Assembly: GCF_002269385.1 (NCBI RefSeq)
Contig: NZ_CP022957.1
Coordinates: forward strand, 2,289,001-2,353,000
Length of the DNA: 64,000 nt
Source of the DNA: Maribacter cobaltidurans
GTDB taxonomy: Bacteria > Bacteroidota > Bacteroidia > Flavobacteriales > Flavobacteriaceae
Reading direction: 5' to 3'
Positions 8,465-16,859 of the stretch are shown here, one piece after another. The translations under genes and the position numbers were made by a program. Numbering within the stretch: the stretch's first letter is position 1; the number at the start of each line of letters is the position of its first letter. A model generated the notes under the pieces. It was given only the letters and a program-made list of their open reading frames with translations. It was not told the DNA's origin and did not search any database.

Positions 8465-9238
8465 ATGGTCATGAAAATTTTCAAAAGTAAGATCCCATCT
8501 CTTAAGACAATCTCAGTTGCATTCACTTTGTTGTTCGCAATTACATCGGTTTCTGCTCAGTCGGAAATAGACGTGGATCCTTTTGAAAAGGTAATCATAA
8601 GCCCACATATCGAAGTAACCTTTGTAGAAGGTGCTAAGGAAATGGTAGAAGTACATTCCAACACCCAACCACTTTCAAAACTGAATATTGAAGTAGTTGG
8701 TAAAACCCTTCGGATATACCTGGATGGTGCCAAAACCTATACGGAAAGTAAAGACGTAGAGGGTGATAATTATGATTACAAAGTTCCCATCTATAACGGC
8801 ACAGTGGTCAAGGCAACCGTTACGTATAAAAACCTGGAAGAATTGTCTTTGCGGGGAGAAGAAAAATTCATTTGTAAAAGTACAATCGACCAAAATGAAT
8901 TTACCCTTAAAATTTTTGGCGAATCTCAAGTGTATTTTAACGAAGTCAAATTAGGTGACTTGTCCACGACCATTTATGGAGAAAGTTTTCTTGAACTTAA
9001 GGAAGGTAGTATTGATAGCCAAAAAATTACCGCTTATGGAGAAACCAAGGTAAACACCTTGAATGTTAATTGCAACAAAGCAAAAATAACGGCCTACGGT
9101 GAAGGTAGTTATCGACTTTCGGTAAAGGACCGATTAAAAGTCACCGCCTTTGGCGAAGCTACCATTGCCTATGAAGGTTCGCCCGAAGTAAAAAAGGGAT
9201 TAGTTATTGGCGAGGCCACCATCCAGAAAATGAATTAG
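8465..9238 (+). CDS. Secreted DUF2807 (GIN-domain) protein inside the export operon
   Basis: This 257-residue protein has a signal peptide (about residues 3-32, ending TSVSAQ) and then a right-handed beta-helix-like domain. The repeats carry a recurring G-E pair on successive rungs (FGESQVYF, YGESFLEL, YGETKVNT, YGEGSYRL, FGEATIAY, IGEATI). This pattern is typical of DUF2807, the putative auto-transporter head GIN family, which is common in Bacteroidota and has no established function. The gene sits between the ATPase and the first permease, 3 bases before the latter, so it is co-transcribed with an exporter. Whether it is cargo, a periplasmic partner or an envelope-stress factor is unknown. 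ATG 8465 and ATG 8471 are both possible starts; the second gives the cleaner signal peptide (MKIFKSK). Confidence 0.85.
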   Translation: MVMKIFKSKIPSLKTISVAFTLLFAITSVSAQSEIDVDPFEKVIISPHIEVTFVEGAKEMVEVHSNTQPLSKLNIEVVGKTLRIYLDGAKTYTESKDVEGDNYDYKVPIYNGTVVKATVTYKNLEELSLRGEEKFICKSTIDQNEFTLKIFGESQVYFNEVKLGDLSTTIYGESFLELKEGSIDSQKITAYGETKVNTLNVNCNKAKITAYGEGSYRLSVKDRLKVTAFGEATIAYEGSPEVKKGLVIGEATIQKMN

Positions 9239-9241
9239 GCC

Positions 9242-11623
9242 ATGTTTAAGAACTACATAAAGATTGCCTGGAGAAATTTTATAAAAGGAAAATTATATTC
9301 TTTTATCAATTTATCAGGTTTGACTATTGGAATGACCTCTTTTATTCTGATAGCGCTTTTTGTTCAGTATGAAATCAGTTATGATAAGCAACATGAACAT
9401 GTAGATGATATTTACCGAGTGATTAGCGAACAACCGGGCAATATATATAAAGGAACCGATTTGTTTTCTGGCACTCCTTTTCCTTTGGGAACCGCTATGG
9501 TTGAAGATTTTCCGGAGGTAAAAGCTAAAACAGCCTTTGATTTACGAAAGAATCTGTTGAGTACGGATGAAGAGGCGTTTAATGAAAAAGGTATTTTTGC
9601 CGATAAGGGTTTTTTTGATGTATTTACCGTTGAGTTAATTTCAGGAAAGGGGAAATCAGCTTTGGAGGAACCATCCAATATTCTTGTCACCGAAAGTTTA
9701 GCCAAAAAGTATTTTGGAAATCAATCTCCATTAAACCAGAACATTACTTTTGATCGGAATACCCAATTTACGGTTAAAGGCGTTATTGCCGACCCGCCTA
9801 AAAATCAACATTTCAGCTACTCCTATATTGCTTCCGTCAGTGACGCCCCATACTATTCGACCAATAAAAGCGCATGGGGAAATAATACGGCCGTCACTTA
9901 TGTCAGATTGGAGAGCGGAACAGAGCCCGAAGAATTGGAAAATAAGCTTTTGGTGTACCAAAAGAATTATGAGGAAGAATATGCGAAGTATGGTCTTGAA
10001 CCCGCTATTTTTAGGCTGCAACCTTTAAAGGATATTCATCTCCACTCCAAAGTAAATTTTGAACTGGAACCTAATGGAGATATGAACTATGTTTACCTCT
10101 ATAGCTTGATCGCCTTGGTAATTTTATCATTGGCGTCCATTAATTATATGAATTTGACTACCGTAAGGGCGGCACAAAGAGCGAAGGAAATTGGAATAAC
10201 CAAGGTTTTGGGAGCCAAAAAACATCAACTTAAAGCTCAATTCTTGGGCGAATCATTTCTTTTTACCATTTTTAGTTTTGTACTTGCTTTAGGTTTGGCC
10301 TCGGTACTTTTGCCCTTATTCGGTCAATTGTTGGGCAAGAACATTCCTTTTCAATATGCTGGTAATACTTGGCTCCTTTTTGGCATGTTCGGTATGGCCA
10401 TTTTAACGGGGGGACTTTCCGGTCTTTATCCCGCAGTTTTCCTTTCCCGTGTTTCCCCCGTAAAAGCCTTTAAGGGTAATTTTTTAAAAAATAACGGAAG
10501 AAATGCGTGGATTAGAAAAGGTTTGGTAGTAGGGCAATTTACCGCGGCAATTGTTCTGGCTATAGGCAGTTTGATTATCTACCAACAACTACAATTTACG
10601 CAAGACAAAAACTTGGGTTATACTAAAGAACATATTGTTCACGTGCCATATTCCACCAATGAGATTGCCAGTAATGAAAATGTAATCCGAAATGAACTGC
10701 TTAAGAACCCCAGGATAAAAAAGGTTTCAATGAGCACTCAAATTCCGCTGAATTTTGATAATCAAGGTCCTATTTCTAATTGGGAGGGTAACACAACCAA
10801 GGAGTTGCTTGGAGTATACCGAACCTTTGTAGACTATGACTTTGTAGATGTTTTAGGTATGGAAATCGTAGAAGGCAGGGCATTTTCCAAGGATTTTGCA
10901 ACAGATGAAAATGAGGGATATATTATTAATGAAGCAGCTGCGAAGGCTTTAGGTTGGAAAACATCGGTAGGTAAGGAATTCGATGAGGGTCATGTAATAG
11001 GTGTTGTCAAGGATTTTCATATTCAAAAATTTAATCTAGCTATTGAACCTTTATATATGCGATTAAGACCGCAGTGGGCCAAAAATTTTGGTGAGGTAAT
11101 CATGACCATTGATGTGGAGAATTTTGAAGAAACCAAAAAATATATCACCTCAGTTTTGAATGCCGCAGTTCCTTTAGTGCCTTTTGATGTTAAATTTTTG
11201 GATGATACGTATGCCCAACTTTACGATAGTGAAATCAGATTGGGCAGCACATTCAATATTTTTACCGTATTGGCACTTATTATTGCGAGCATGGGTATGT
11301 TCGGTTTGGTATCCCATAGTATTTTGCAACGTACCAAGGAAATAGGTATACGAAAAGTTTTGGGTTCTTCCACTGTTGCCATCGTGTCACTCATCTCTAA
11401 AGATTATTTAAGGTTAGTGGTCATCGCATTGCTTACTGCGTGTCCAATGGCCTATTATTTTATGAACGATTGGCTTCAAGGTTTCGCTTACCGAATTGAA
11501 ATAGATTGGTGGGTGTTCCTACTGGTAGGTTTTATGGCATTAATAATCGCCATAGTTACCATCAGTTTTCAAAGTATAAAAGCATCTTTAGCAAACCCCG
11601 TAAAAAGCTTAAGGACGGAATAG
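9242..11623 (+). CDS. FtsX/MacB-type ABC permease P1 (double MacB_PCD-FtsX architecture)
   Basis: This 793-residue permease defines the architecture of the array: an internally duplicated MacB. Helix 1 (about 23-43) is followed by a first extracytoplasmic MacB_PCD domain (45-280), FtsX helices 2-4 (283-303, 337-360, 376-396), helix 5 (428-447), a second PCD (about 450-668) and helices 6-8 (about 672-693, 719-741, 757-777). A cytoplasmic coupling segment follows helix 2 (AKEIGITKVLGAKK, about 314-327) and another follows helix 6 (RTKEIGIRKVLGSS, from 697). Other family marks are ESLAKKYFGNQSPLNQ, VKGVIADPP, LQPLKDIHLHS and the C-terminal NPVKSLRTE. The MacB family exports peptides, antibiotics or lipoproteins; the substrate here is unknown. 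The gene begins 3 bases after the DUF2807 gene. Confidence 0.93.
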   Translation: MFKNYIKIAWRNFIKGKLYSFINLSGLTIGMTSFILIALFVQYEISYDKQHEHVDDIYRVISEQPGNIYKGTDLFSGTPFPLGTAMVEDFPEVKAKTAFDLRKNLLSTDEEAFNEKGIFADKGFFDVFTVELISGKGKSALEEPSNILVTESLAKKYFGNQSPLNQNITFDRNTQFTVKGVIADPPKNQHFSYSYIASVSDAPYYSTNKSAWGNNTAVTYVRLESGTEPEELENKLLVYQKNYEEEYAKYGLEPAIFRLQPLKDIHLHSKVNFELEPNGDMNYVYLYSLIALVILSLASINYMNLTTVRAAQRAKEIGITKVLGAKKHQLKAQFLGESFLFTIFSFVLALGLASVLLPLFGQLLGKNIPFQYAGNTWLLFGMFGMAILTGGLSGLYPAVFLSRVSPVKAFKGNFLKNNGRNAWIRKGLVVGQFTAAIVLAIGSLIIYQQLQFTQDKNLGYTKEHIVHVPYSTNEIASNENVIRNELLKNPRIKKVSMSTQIPLNFDNQGPISNWEGNTTKELLGVYRTFVDYDFVDVLGMEIVEGRAFSKDFATDENEGYIINEAAAKALGWKTSVGKEFDEGHVIGVVKDFHIQKFNLAIEPLYMRLRPQWAKNFGEVIMTIDVENFEETKKYITSVLNAAVPLVPFDVKFLDDTYAQLYDSEIRLGSTFNIFTVLALIIASMGMFGLVSHSILQRTKEIGIRKVLGSSTVAIVSLISKDYLRLVVIALLTACPMAYYFMNDWLQGFAYRIEIDWWVFLLVGFMALIIAIVTISFQSIKASLANPVKSLRTE

Positions 11624-11646
11624 TTTTTCAAATAAAAACCGGAATC

Positions 11647-14028
11647 ATGATTAAAAACTATATCAAAATCGCTTGGAGAAATATTAAGGGCAACAGATTG
11701 TTTTCATTGATTAATATTATTGGTCTTTCCATAGGGTTGGCCATTGTTATTTTGTTGTTTTTGTTCATTTCGCATGAACAGAGTTTTGATACTATGTTCC
11801 CTAAAAAGGACAGGATTCATAGGGTTTTGGTAGAAACAGATGGTGATTTTGGTTATGAAACTTGGGCCAAGGCACCCCCTGTTGTAGCAAGTAGCTTGCA
11901 AAAAGAAGTGACCAATGTGGAAAAAGCGGCCAGAATGTTGAAGCATAATTTTGGTCGTACGGCATCGTTACGTGTTAACGATCAGAATTTTACGGAGGAC
12001 CGGTTCTATTGGGTAGATAAAGAGTTGTTGTCCATATTTGATATTTCCATATTAAAAGGAAATAAGGTAGGTGCCTTGGATCGGCCAAATACGGTAATCA
12101 TCTCGGAAAAGACCGCACGCATGTATTTTGGAAACGACGATCCTGTTGGCCAGGTACTACTCGTTGATGGTAGCAGAAAGCTAGAGGTAACAGGGGTGTA
12201 TCAGGATTTTCCTGAAAACAGTACTTTGGATGCCAATGTAATGGCCTCCAGTAATGGTTATTGGTTTTATGAGAATACGTCTTGGAGCAATTCTAGTTTT
12301 GAAACCTATTGCCTTCTAAAGAAAAATGTTTCTCTTGAAGCTACTTTGATTCAAGTGGACAAAATGTTGGATGCCAACGTACCCAAAGAGAACCAATGGT
12401 ACTCCCTTTCCTTGCAGCCTTTGAGCAAAGTACATTTGTATTCCGCTTCTTTCGGCAATACCTATACATCCCGCGTTGGGGACATCAATGAAGTGAGAAA
12501 TCTAGGTTATTTGGCTGTACTTATACTATTGATTGCCTGCATGAACTATATGAACCTTACCACAGCACGATCTCAAAAGCGCTCAAAAGAAGTGGGTATC
12601 AGTAAAACCCTCGGAGCAACCTCTCAGTCTTTGATAGGTAGGTTCTATATGGAAACCGGATTAATTACAGCCATTTCAATGATGTTGGGTTTGTTTTTGG
12701 CAATTATGGTGTTACCTGCCTTTAATGTCTTGACCGACCAACAACTAAAAATCGACCTTTTGCTTAACGGTAAATTTTTAGCTGTTCTCGTTATCATTTG
12801 GGCCATAACTACTTTTTTATCGGGAATATACCCAGCGCTTTATTTGTCCCGATTCTTACCAAAACAAATCTTATCCCCTTCCTTAAAACAGGGTAAAGGA
12901 AACTTGGTGGTAAGAAAGGGATTGGTGGTATTGCAGTTTGCTGCTTCAGCATCTTTGATTGTGGGCGTTTTGGTTATCTATCAACAATCCCAATTTATTC
13001 AAAACAAGAATTTAGGCTTTGCTCCGGAAAACGTAATGGCCATATCTGTAAGGGGATTACGAGGAATAGAGAATCAAAATGCCATGGCGCAAGAACTAAA
13101 GAGTTTAACCGATGTTACTTCGGTGGCCATGGCCCAAGGATATCCCAGTGTTGACGTAAGCGGACGTACCTTAAGAAAAAATCAATCGGAAGAACATGGG
13201 TTGAATATCCAGACCAATGTGGCAGATGCTGAAATAATTGATGTCTTAAATTTGAAACTTTTGGCCGGACAAAAACTTCCAGCACATAAAAGTGAAGGCG
13301 ATACACTAGTGGAAGTTGTACTTAACAAAAAAGCTATTGATTATTTAGGATTTTCTCCTGAGGAAGCCATTGGTAAAGAGGTGTATATCGGAGTTCCCAA
13401 TACCATTGTAGGCGTAGTGGACAATTTTAATTATGAATCGTTGCGCCAACCTATCGGTGCCTATGCATTTCATAATGGCAATAGTGAAGGCAAATCCTTT
13501 ATGTTGGTGCGGTTTAAAACGGGAAATATTTCCAACACGTTGTCGGGTTTAAAAACAGCTTTTAACAAAGTAGCCCCTAATCTAGATTTTGACTATACCT
13601 TCCTAGACCAGAATCTAGAAAACCTTTATGCCCGTGAAAAAAGGGCCGGGCAAATAAGTATAGTATTCTGTATGCTGGCCATTTTCGTGGCCGCCTTGGG
13701 CTTGTTCGGTTTGGCCGCATTTACTGCAGAACAGCGAAGAAAAGAAATAGGAATACGCAAGGTTTTGGGCGCTTCGGTTGCCAGTGTAGCGCAAATGTTA
13801 TCCAAGGATTTTGCAAAATTGGTGCTCATTGCATTACTGTGCGGTTTTCCCTTGGCCTATTTTCTTATGGAAAATTGGTTAGAAGGTTTTGCTTATCGCA
13901 TACAAATTCATTGGTGGGTATTTATCATATCTGCAATTGTAGCCTTGGGTATAGCCCTGTTAACGGTCAGTTTTCAATCCATTAGGGCTGCACTGACCAA
14001 CCCCGTAAAAAGCTTACGGACGGAATAA
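11647..14028 (+). CDS. FtsX/MacB-type ABC permease P2
   Basis: This is a 793-residue paralogue of P1, starting 23 bases after its stop. The ATG at 11647 is used because it gives MIKNYIKIAWRN, the N-terminus shared across the array; the frame is open back to 11506, but that part overlaps the end of P1. Helix 1 lies near 18-42. Coupling segments are SKEVGISKTLGATS after helix 2 and RRKEIGIRKVLGAS after helix 6; the first lacks the usual Arg (GISK instead of GVRK). The first PCD has the TARMYFGNDDPVGQ and VTGVYQDFPENS landmarks and LQPLSKVHLYS before helix 2. It ends NPVKSLRTE. A 203-base gap with no clear terminator follows. Confidence 0.92.
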   Translation: MIKNYIKIAWRNIKGNRLFSLINIIGLSIGLAIVILLFLFISHEQSFDTMFPKKDRIHRVLVETDGDFGYETWAKAPPVVASSLQKEVTNVEKAARMLKHNFGRTASLRVNDQNFTEDRFYWVDKELLSIFDISILKGNKVGALDRPNTVIISEKTARMYFGNDDPVGQVLLVDGSRKLEVTGVYQDFPENSTLDANVMASSNGYWFYENTSWSNSSFETYCLLKKNVSLEATLIQVDKMLDANVPKENQWYSLSLQPLSKVHLYSASFGNTYTSRVGDINEVRNLGYLAVLILLIACMNYMNLTTARSQKRSKEVGISKTLGATSQSLIGRFYMETGLITAISMMLGLFLAIMVLPAFNVLTDQQLKIDLLLNGKFLAVLVIIWAITTFLSGIYPALYLSRFLPKQILSPSLKQGKGNLVVRKGLVVLQFAASASLIVGVLVIYQQSQFIQNKNLGFAPENVMAISVRGLRGIENQNAMAQELKSLTDVTSVAMAQGYPSVDVSGRTLRKNQSEEHGLNIQTNVADAEIIDVLNLKLLAGQKLPAHKSEGDTLVEVVLNKKAIDYLGFSPEEAIGKEVYIGVPNTIVGVVDNFNYESLRQPIGAYAFHNGNSEGKSFMLVRFKTGNISNTLSGLKTAFNKVAPNLDFDYTFLDQNLENLYAREKRAGQISIVFCMLAIFVAALGLFGLAAFTAEQRRKEIGIRKVLGASVASVAQMLSKDFAKLVLIALLCGFPLAYFLMENWLEGFAYRIQIHWWVFIISAIVALGIALLTVSFQSIRAALTNPVKSLRTE

Positions 14029-14162
14029 AAGCCCCTCTATCCTTATGACATCTCCTAGGAAGGGAGAGAAAAAGGAATTGACAAGTTTGATGTGGATTTG
14101 AGGGTCAAGAAGTTAGTTATAAGACAGTAGACAAAAGAAAAATAAAACAACCATGTCGCTTG

Positions 14163-14215
14163 CTCCCCTCCGCCTGTGCTGAGCGCAGTCGAAGTATTGG
14201 AGGGGGTGGGGGAGG
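14163..14215 (+). repeat. Dispersed CTGAGCG-type repeat inside a G/C-rich hairpin, upstream of P3
   Basis: TGTGCTGAGCGCAGTCGAAG (14175-14194) is a copy of the short repeat found before six permease genes. This copy is framed by CCCCTCC (14165-14171) and GGAGGGG (14199-14205), which can pair, and is followed by more G-runs up to 14215. The whole sits 17 bases before the P3 start codon and stands out in AT-rich DNA. The rest of the 203-base gap after P2 shows no promoter I can recognise. Confidence 0.6.
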
Positions 14216-14231
14216 CCAAAAAACGAGAATT

Positions 14232-16610
14232 ATGTTTAAAAACTATATCAAAATCGCGTGGCGAAATCTTTGGAAGAATAAAGGCTACAGTGCTCTCAAT
14301 ATTTTTGGCTTGGCCATTGGTATAACCTGTGCAAGTCTAATATTACTTTGGGTAGAAGACGAAGTGAATTATGATAGTGTTTTCCCAAAACAAGATTTGG
14401 TATACTACGTACCGACCAATCAAACTTTTGAAGGTGAAGTCTACACATTTTATTCGACGCCAGGGCCTTTAGCAAAGGATTTAAAGGATGAAATACCGGA
14501 AATCACCAAATCTTCTAAGACTTGGGGTGGAGAAATTTTACTTTCTGATGGCGAAAATGGAATCAATCGATATGGCAGGTATGTAGACCCTGATTTTTTG
14601 GATATTTTCAGTCTTAAGTTTTTAGAGGGAGAATTAAAAGGCGCGTTATCAAGTCCGGATGGAATCATCTTGACCCAAGAAACCGCCGCAGCGCTTTTCG
14701 GTTCAGACAAAAAAGTGCTTAACCGTGTTATAAAGGTTAACGATGAATATAGTTTTACGGTTACCGGAGTTGTTGAAAACTTGCCTAATAATGTTACGTT
14801 CGGGTTCAACTGGCTACTGCCTTTTGAACGATTCCAACTTGGGGATGAGGATATGTCTTGGACGGAAGAGTATGGTAATAATTTTGCCGACACTTTTGTA
14901 GAACTTGCCCCAAATTCAGATTTTAAAGAAGTTGATACTAAAGTAAGGTCAATGATCGCCTCGAAAATGGATAGCAAGGATGACTCACCTAATGAGGCTT
15001 TTTTACATTCCATCAAAGATTGGCATTTACGTTCAGATTTTAGAGGAGGTAAGAGTATTGGAGGGCAAATTACCTTTGTTCGCTTAGTAGCATTCATCGC
15101 ATTGATTATCCTACTCATAGCGTGTATAAATTTTATGAATTTATCTACGGCAAGAAGTGAAAAAAGGGCCAATGAAGTAGGAGTTAGAAAAGTCTTGGGT
15201 TCCGGCAAGAAACTATTGATCTCCCAATTTATGATGGAAGCCTTGATTATGGCAGGTATTTCCGCTTTGCTTAGTGTTGTTTTGGTGCTGGTGTTATTAC
15301 CATCCTTTAACACTTTGGTTGAAAAGCAAATTGAATTAAGGTTGCTTGAACCATTACACCTAGTTTCTCTTTTGACGATTACCTTGGTTTCCGGTCTTTT
15401 GGCGGGGTGGTACCCTGCGCTATATCTTTCGTCTTTTAGACCGGCCCAAGTACTTAAGGGAAGTGGTAAAAGTCAAGGTAGCGCAACATTGATTCGAAAG
15501 GGGCTTGTGGTCACCCAATTTGCGGTATCTATAGTTTTCATTATTTGCAGTATTATAATCTATCAGCAAATAGAACATGTAAGGGCCCGTGATGTAGGGT
15601 ATGAAAAAGAGAATTTAGTCAATGTATCCGTTAGCGGTGATATGGTAAATAAATTCTACCCTATAAGGGAAGAAATGATTGCTTCCGGGACCGTTGAGAA
15701 TGTTGCCCTTACTAATTCTTATATGTTATCCAGTGGCAACAACGGATCGGGTTTGAGCTGGCAAGGAGGGGTAAATACTGAAGATGTTCTTGTGAGGTTC
15801 AGATATGTGAGCCCTAGTTTTTTTAATACTGTTGGCCTAGAAATGCTTGAAGGTCATGGTTTTAATGATGACAGGGCGGTGGATAGTACCAATGTAATTA
15901 TAACGCAATCTTTTGCCGCTCTTATGGGGGATAATAGCGCCCTAGGTAAGACCATCACGCGTAATGATACCAATTATAATGTAATTGGAGTGGTCAAGGA
16001 TTATCTCTATGGAGATATGTACGGTAATGGAAAGACAGGCCCGGTCATGTTCTTTAATAATTATGATTTTGGCAATGCCATGTACATAGGTATAAGACCT
16101 GAATCATCAAGAAAAGAGGCATTGATGGCGATTGAAAAAATACTCAAGGAATACAATCCTGCGTTTCCTTTTGAATATCGTTTTGAAAATGACTTGTTTA
16201 ATTCCAGGTTCAGAAATGAGGAATTGGTTGGTGAGCTTTCCAAAATATTTTCTCTTTTGGCCATTATTATTTCTTGTCTGGGATTGCTTGGACTTGCTGC
16301 CTATACAGCAGAGCAACGTAGAAAGGAAATTGGTGTAAGAAAAGTATTGGGAGCCAGTGTTTCGGGTATTGTCAACCTACTTTCAAAAGATTTTATGAGG
16401 TTGGTATTTATCTCCATTTTGATCGCTATTCCATTGGCATGGTATGCGATGCAAAACTGGTTGGAAAGTTTTGCTTATCGCATTGAAATCAATTGGTTGG
16501 TATTTGTCATTGCTGGCGTTGTTGCCATCACAATAGCGCTATTAACGGTTAGCTATCATGCGATAAAATCGGCACGAGCCAACCCGGTTAAAAGTTTACG
16601 GACGGAGTAG
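14232..16610 (+). CDS. FtsX/MacB-type ABC permease P3
   Basis: This is a 792-residue member of the array. The frame is open upstream to 14160, but that part only translates the intergenic repeat into a low-complexity ACAERSRSIGGGGGG stretch, so the ATG at 14232 (MFKNYIKIAWRNLWKNKG) is the real start. Coupling segments are ANEVGVRKVLGSGKK and RRKEIGVRKVLGAS. Helix 1 contains FGLAIGITCASLILLWVEDE; the LILLWVxxE wording is shared with P9 and suggests these two are closer relatives. The first PCD is relatively acidic (DGENG, DSKDDSPNE), and the segment before helix 2 reads HLRSDFRGGKSIGGQI. It ends NPVKSLRTE. P3 is the last gene before the first internal sigma-54-like promoter. Confidence 0.92.
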   Translation: MFKNYIKIAWRNLWKNKGYSALNIFGLAIGITCASLILLWVEDEVNYDSVFPKQDLVYYVPTNQTFEGEVYTFYSTPGPLAKDLKDEIPEITKSSKTWGGEILLSDGENGINRYGRYVDPDFLDIFSLKFLEGELKGALSSPDGIILTQETAAALFGSDKKVLNRVIKVNDEYSFTVTGVVENLPNNVTFGFNWLLPFERFQLGDEDMSWTEEYGNNFADTFVELAPNSDFKEVDTKVRSMIASKMDSKDDSPNEAFLHSIKDWHLRSDFRGGKSIGGQITFVRLVAFIALIILLIACINFMNLSTARSEKRANEVGVRKVLGSGKKLLISQFMMEALIMAGISALLSVVLVLVLLPSFNTLVEKQIELRLLEPLHLVSLLTITLVSGLLAGWYPALYLSSFRPAQVLKGSGKSQGSATLIRKGLVVTQFAVSIVFIICSIIIYQQIEHVRARDVGYEKENLVNVSVSGDMVNKFYPIREEMIASGTVENVALTNSYMLSSGNNGSGLSWQGGVNTEDVLVRFRYVSPSFFNTVGLEMLEGHGFNDDRAVDSTNVIITQSFAALMGDNSALGKTITRNDTNYNVIGVVKDYLYGDMYGNGKTGPVMFFNNYDFGNAMYIGIRPESSRKEALMAIEKILKEYNPAFPFEYRFENDLFNSRFRNEELVGELSKIFSLLAIIISCLGLLGLAAYTAEQRRKEIGVRKVLGASVSGIVNLLSKDFMRLVFISILIAIPLAWYAMQNWLESFAYRIEINWLVFVIAGVVAITIALLTVSYHAIKSARANPVKSLRTE

Positions 16611-16684
16611 CGCAATACAATATCGTTTTCTGATTTAAATGTATTGATTATAAATAGATTACAGCGCTTTTTTAAGAATCTATC

Positions 16685-16723
16685 TGTAAATAAACTGTAC
16701 ACTTTCTGTCAAAAAAATTTACA
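16685..16723 (+). promoter_or_regulatory. Upstream activator sites (copy 2, before P4)
   Basis: TGTAAATAAACTGTACA (16685-16701) and TGTCAAAAAAATTTACA (16707-16723) are 17-bp inverted repeats with TGT/ACA ends, centres 22 bp apart. The proximal centre is 63 bp from the GG of the -24 element. They match the sites before tolC, P6 and P12 in form, order and spacing. Confidence 0.7.
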
Positions 16724-16776
16724 CCTTTAAAAGTGAAGAATTAGTCAAAACACTGTAAAACAGAGGGTTGAATAGT

Positions 16777-16791
16777 TGGCACGAAATTGGG
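16777..16791 (+). promoter_or_regulatory. Sigma-54-like -24/-12 promoter for P4
   Basis: TGGCACGAAATTGGG has GG at 16778-16779 and the -12 G at 16790, ten bases between. The -24 part is a perfect TGGCACG; the C of the -12 GC is replaced by G. The predicted transcript start near 16802 leaves a leader of about 58 bases that contains a dispersed repeat. Confidence 0.65.
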
Positions 16792-16822
16792 CTTATACTA
16801 ATATGAACTAATGCATCAACCA

Positions 16823-16847
16823 GTGCTGAGCGTAGTCGAAGCATCAA
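16823..16847 (+). repeat. Dispersed CTGAGCGTAGTCGAAG repeat, upstream of P4
   Basis: GTGCTGAGCGTAGTCGAAGC plus ATCAA, lying in the predicted 5' leader of P4, 13 bases before the start codon. It is nearly identical to the copies before P5, P6 and P10. Confidence 0.7.
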
Positions 16848-16859
16848 AAAACGAGAACC

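Noticed and set aside
11506..11646. Upstream in-frame extension of P2 overlapping P1.
   Set aside because: The extension has no similarity to the family N-terminus, whereas 11647 gives the shared MIKNYIKIAWRN.
14029..14160. A possible further sigma-54-like promoter before P3.
   Set aside because: No TGT-N11-ACA pair and no TGGCAY element were found; P3 is more likely read from the first operon.
14160..14231. Extension of P3 with an ACAERSRSIGGGGGG stretch.
   Set aside because: It is a translation of the dispersed repeat and G-rich hairpin, not a conserved protein segment.
14450..15313. A 287-codon open frame on the minus strand inside P3, and similar long antisense frames in other permeases.
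   Set aside because: They recur at the same place in many paralogues (antisense to the helix 2 and coupling region), as expected from codon bias, and show no recognisable domain.
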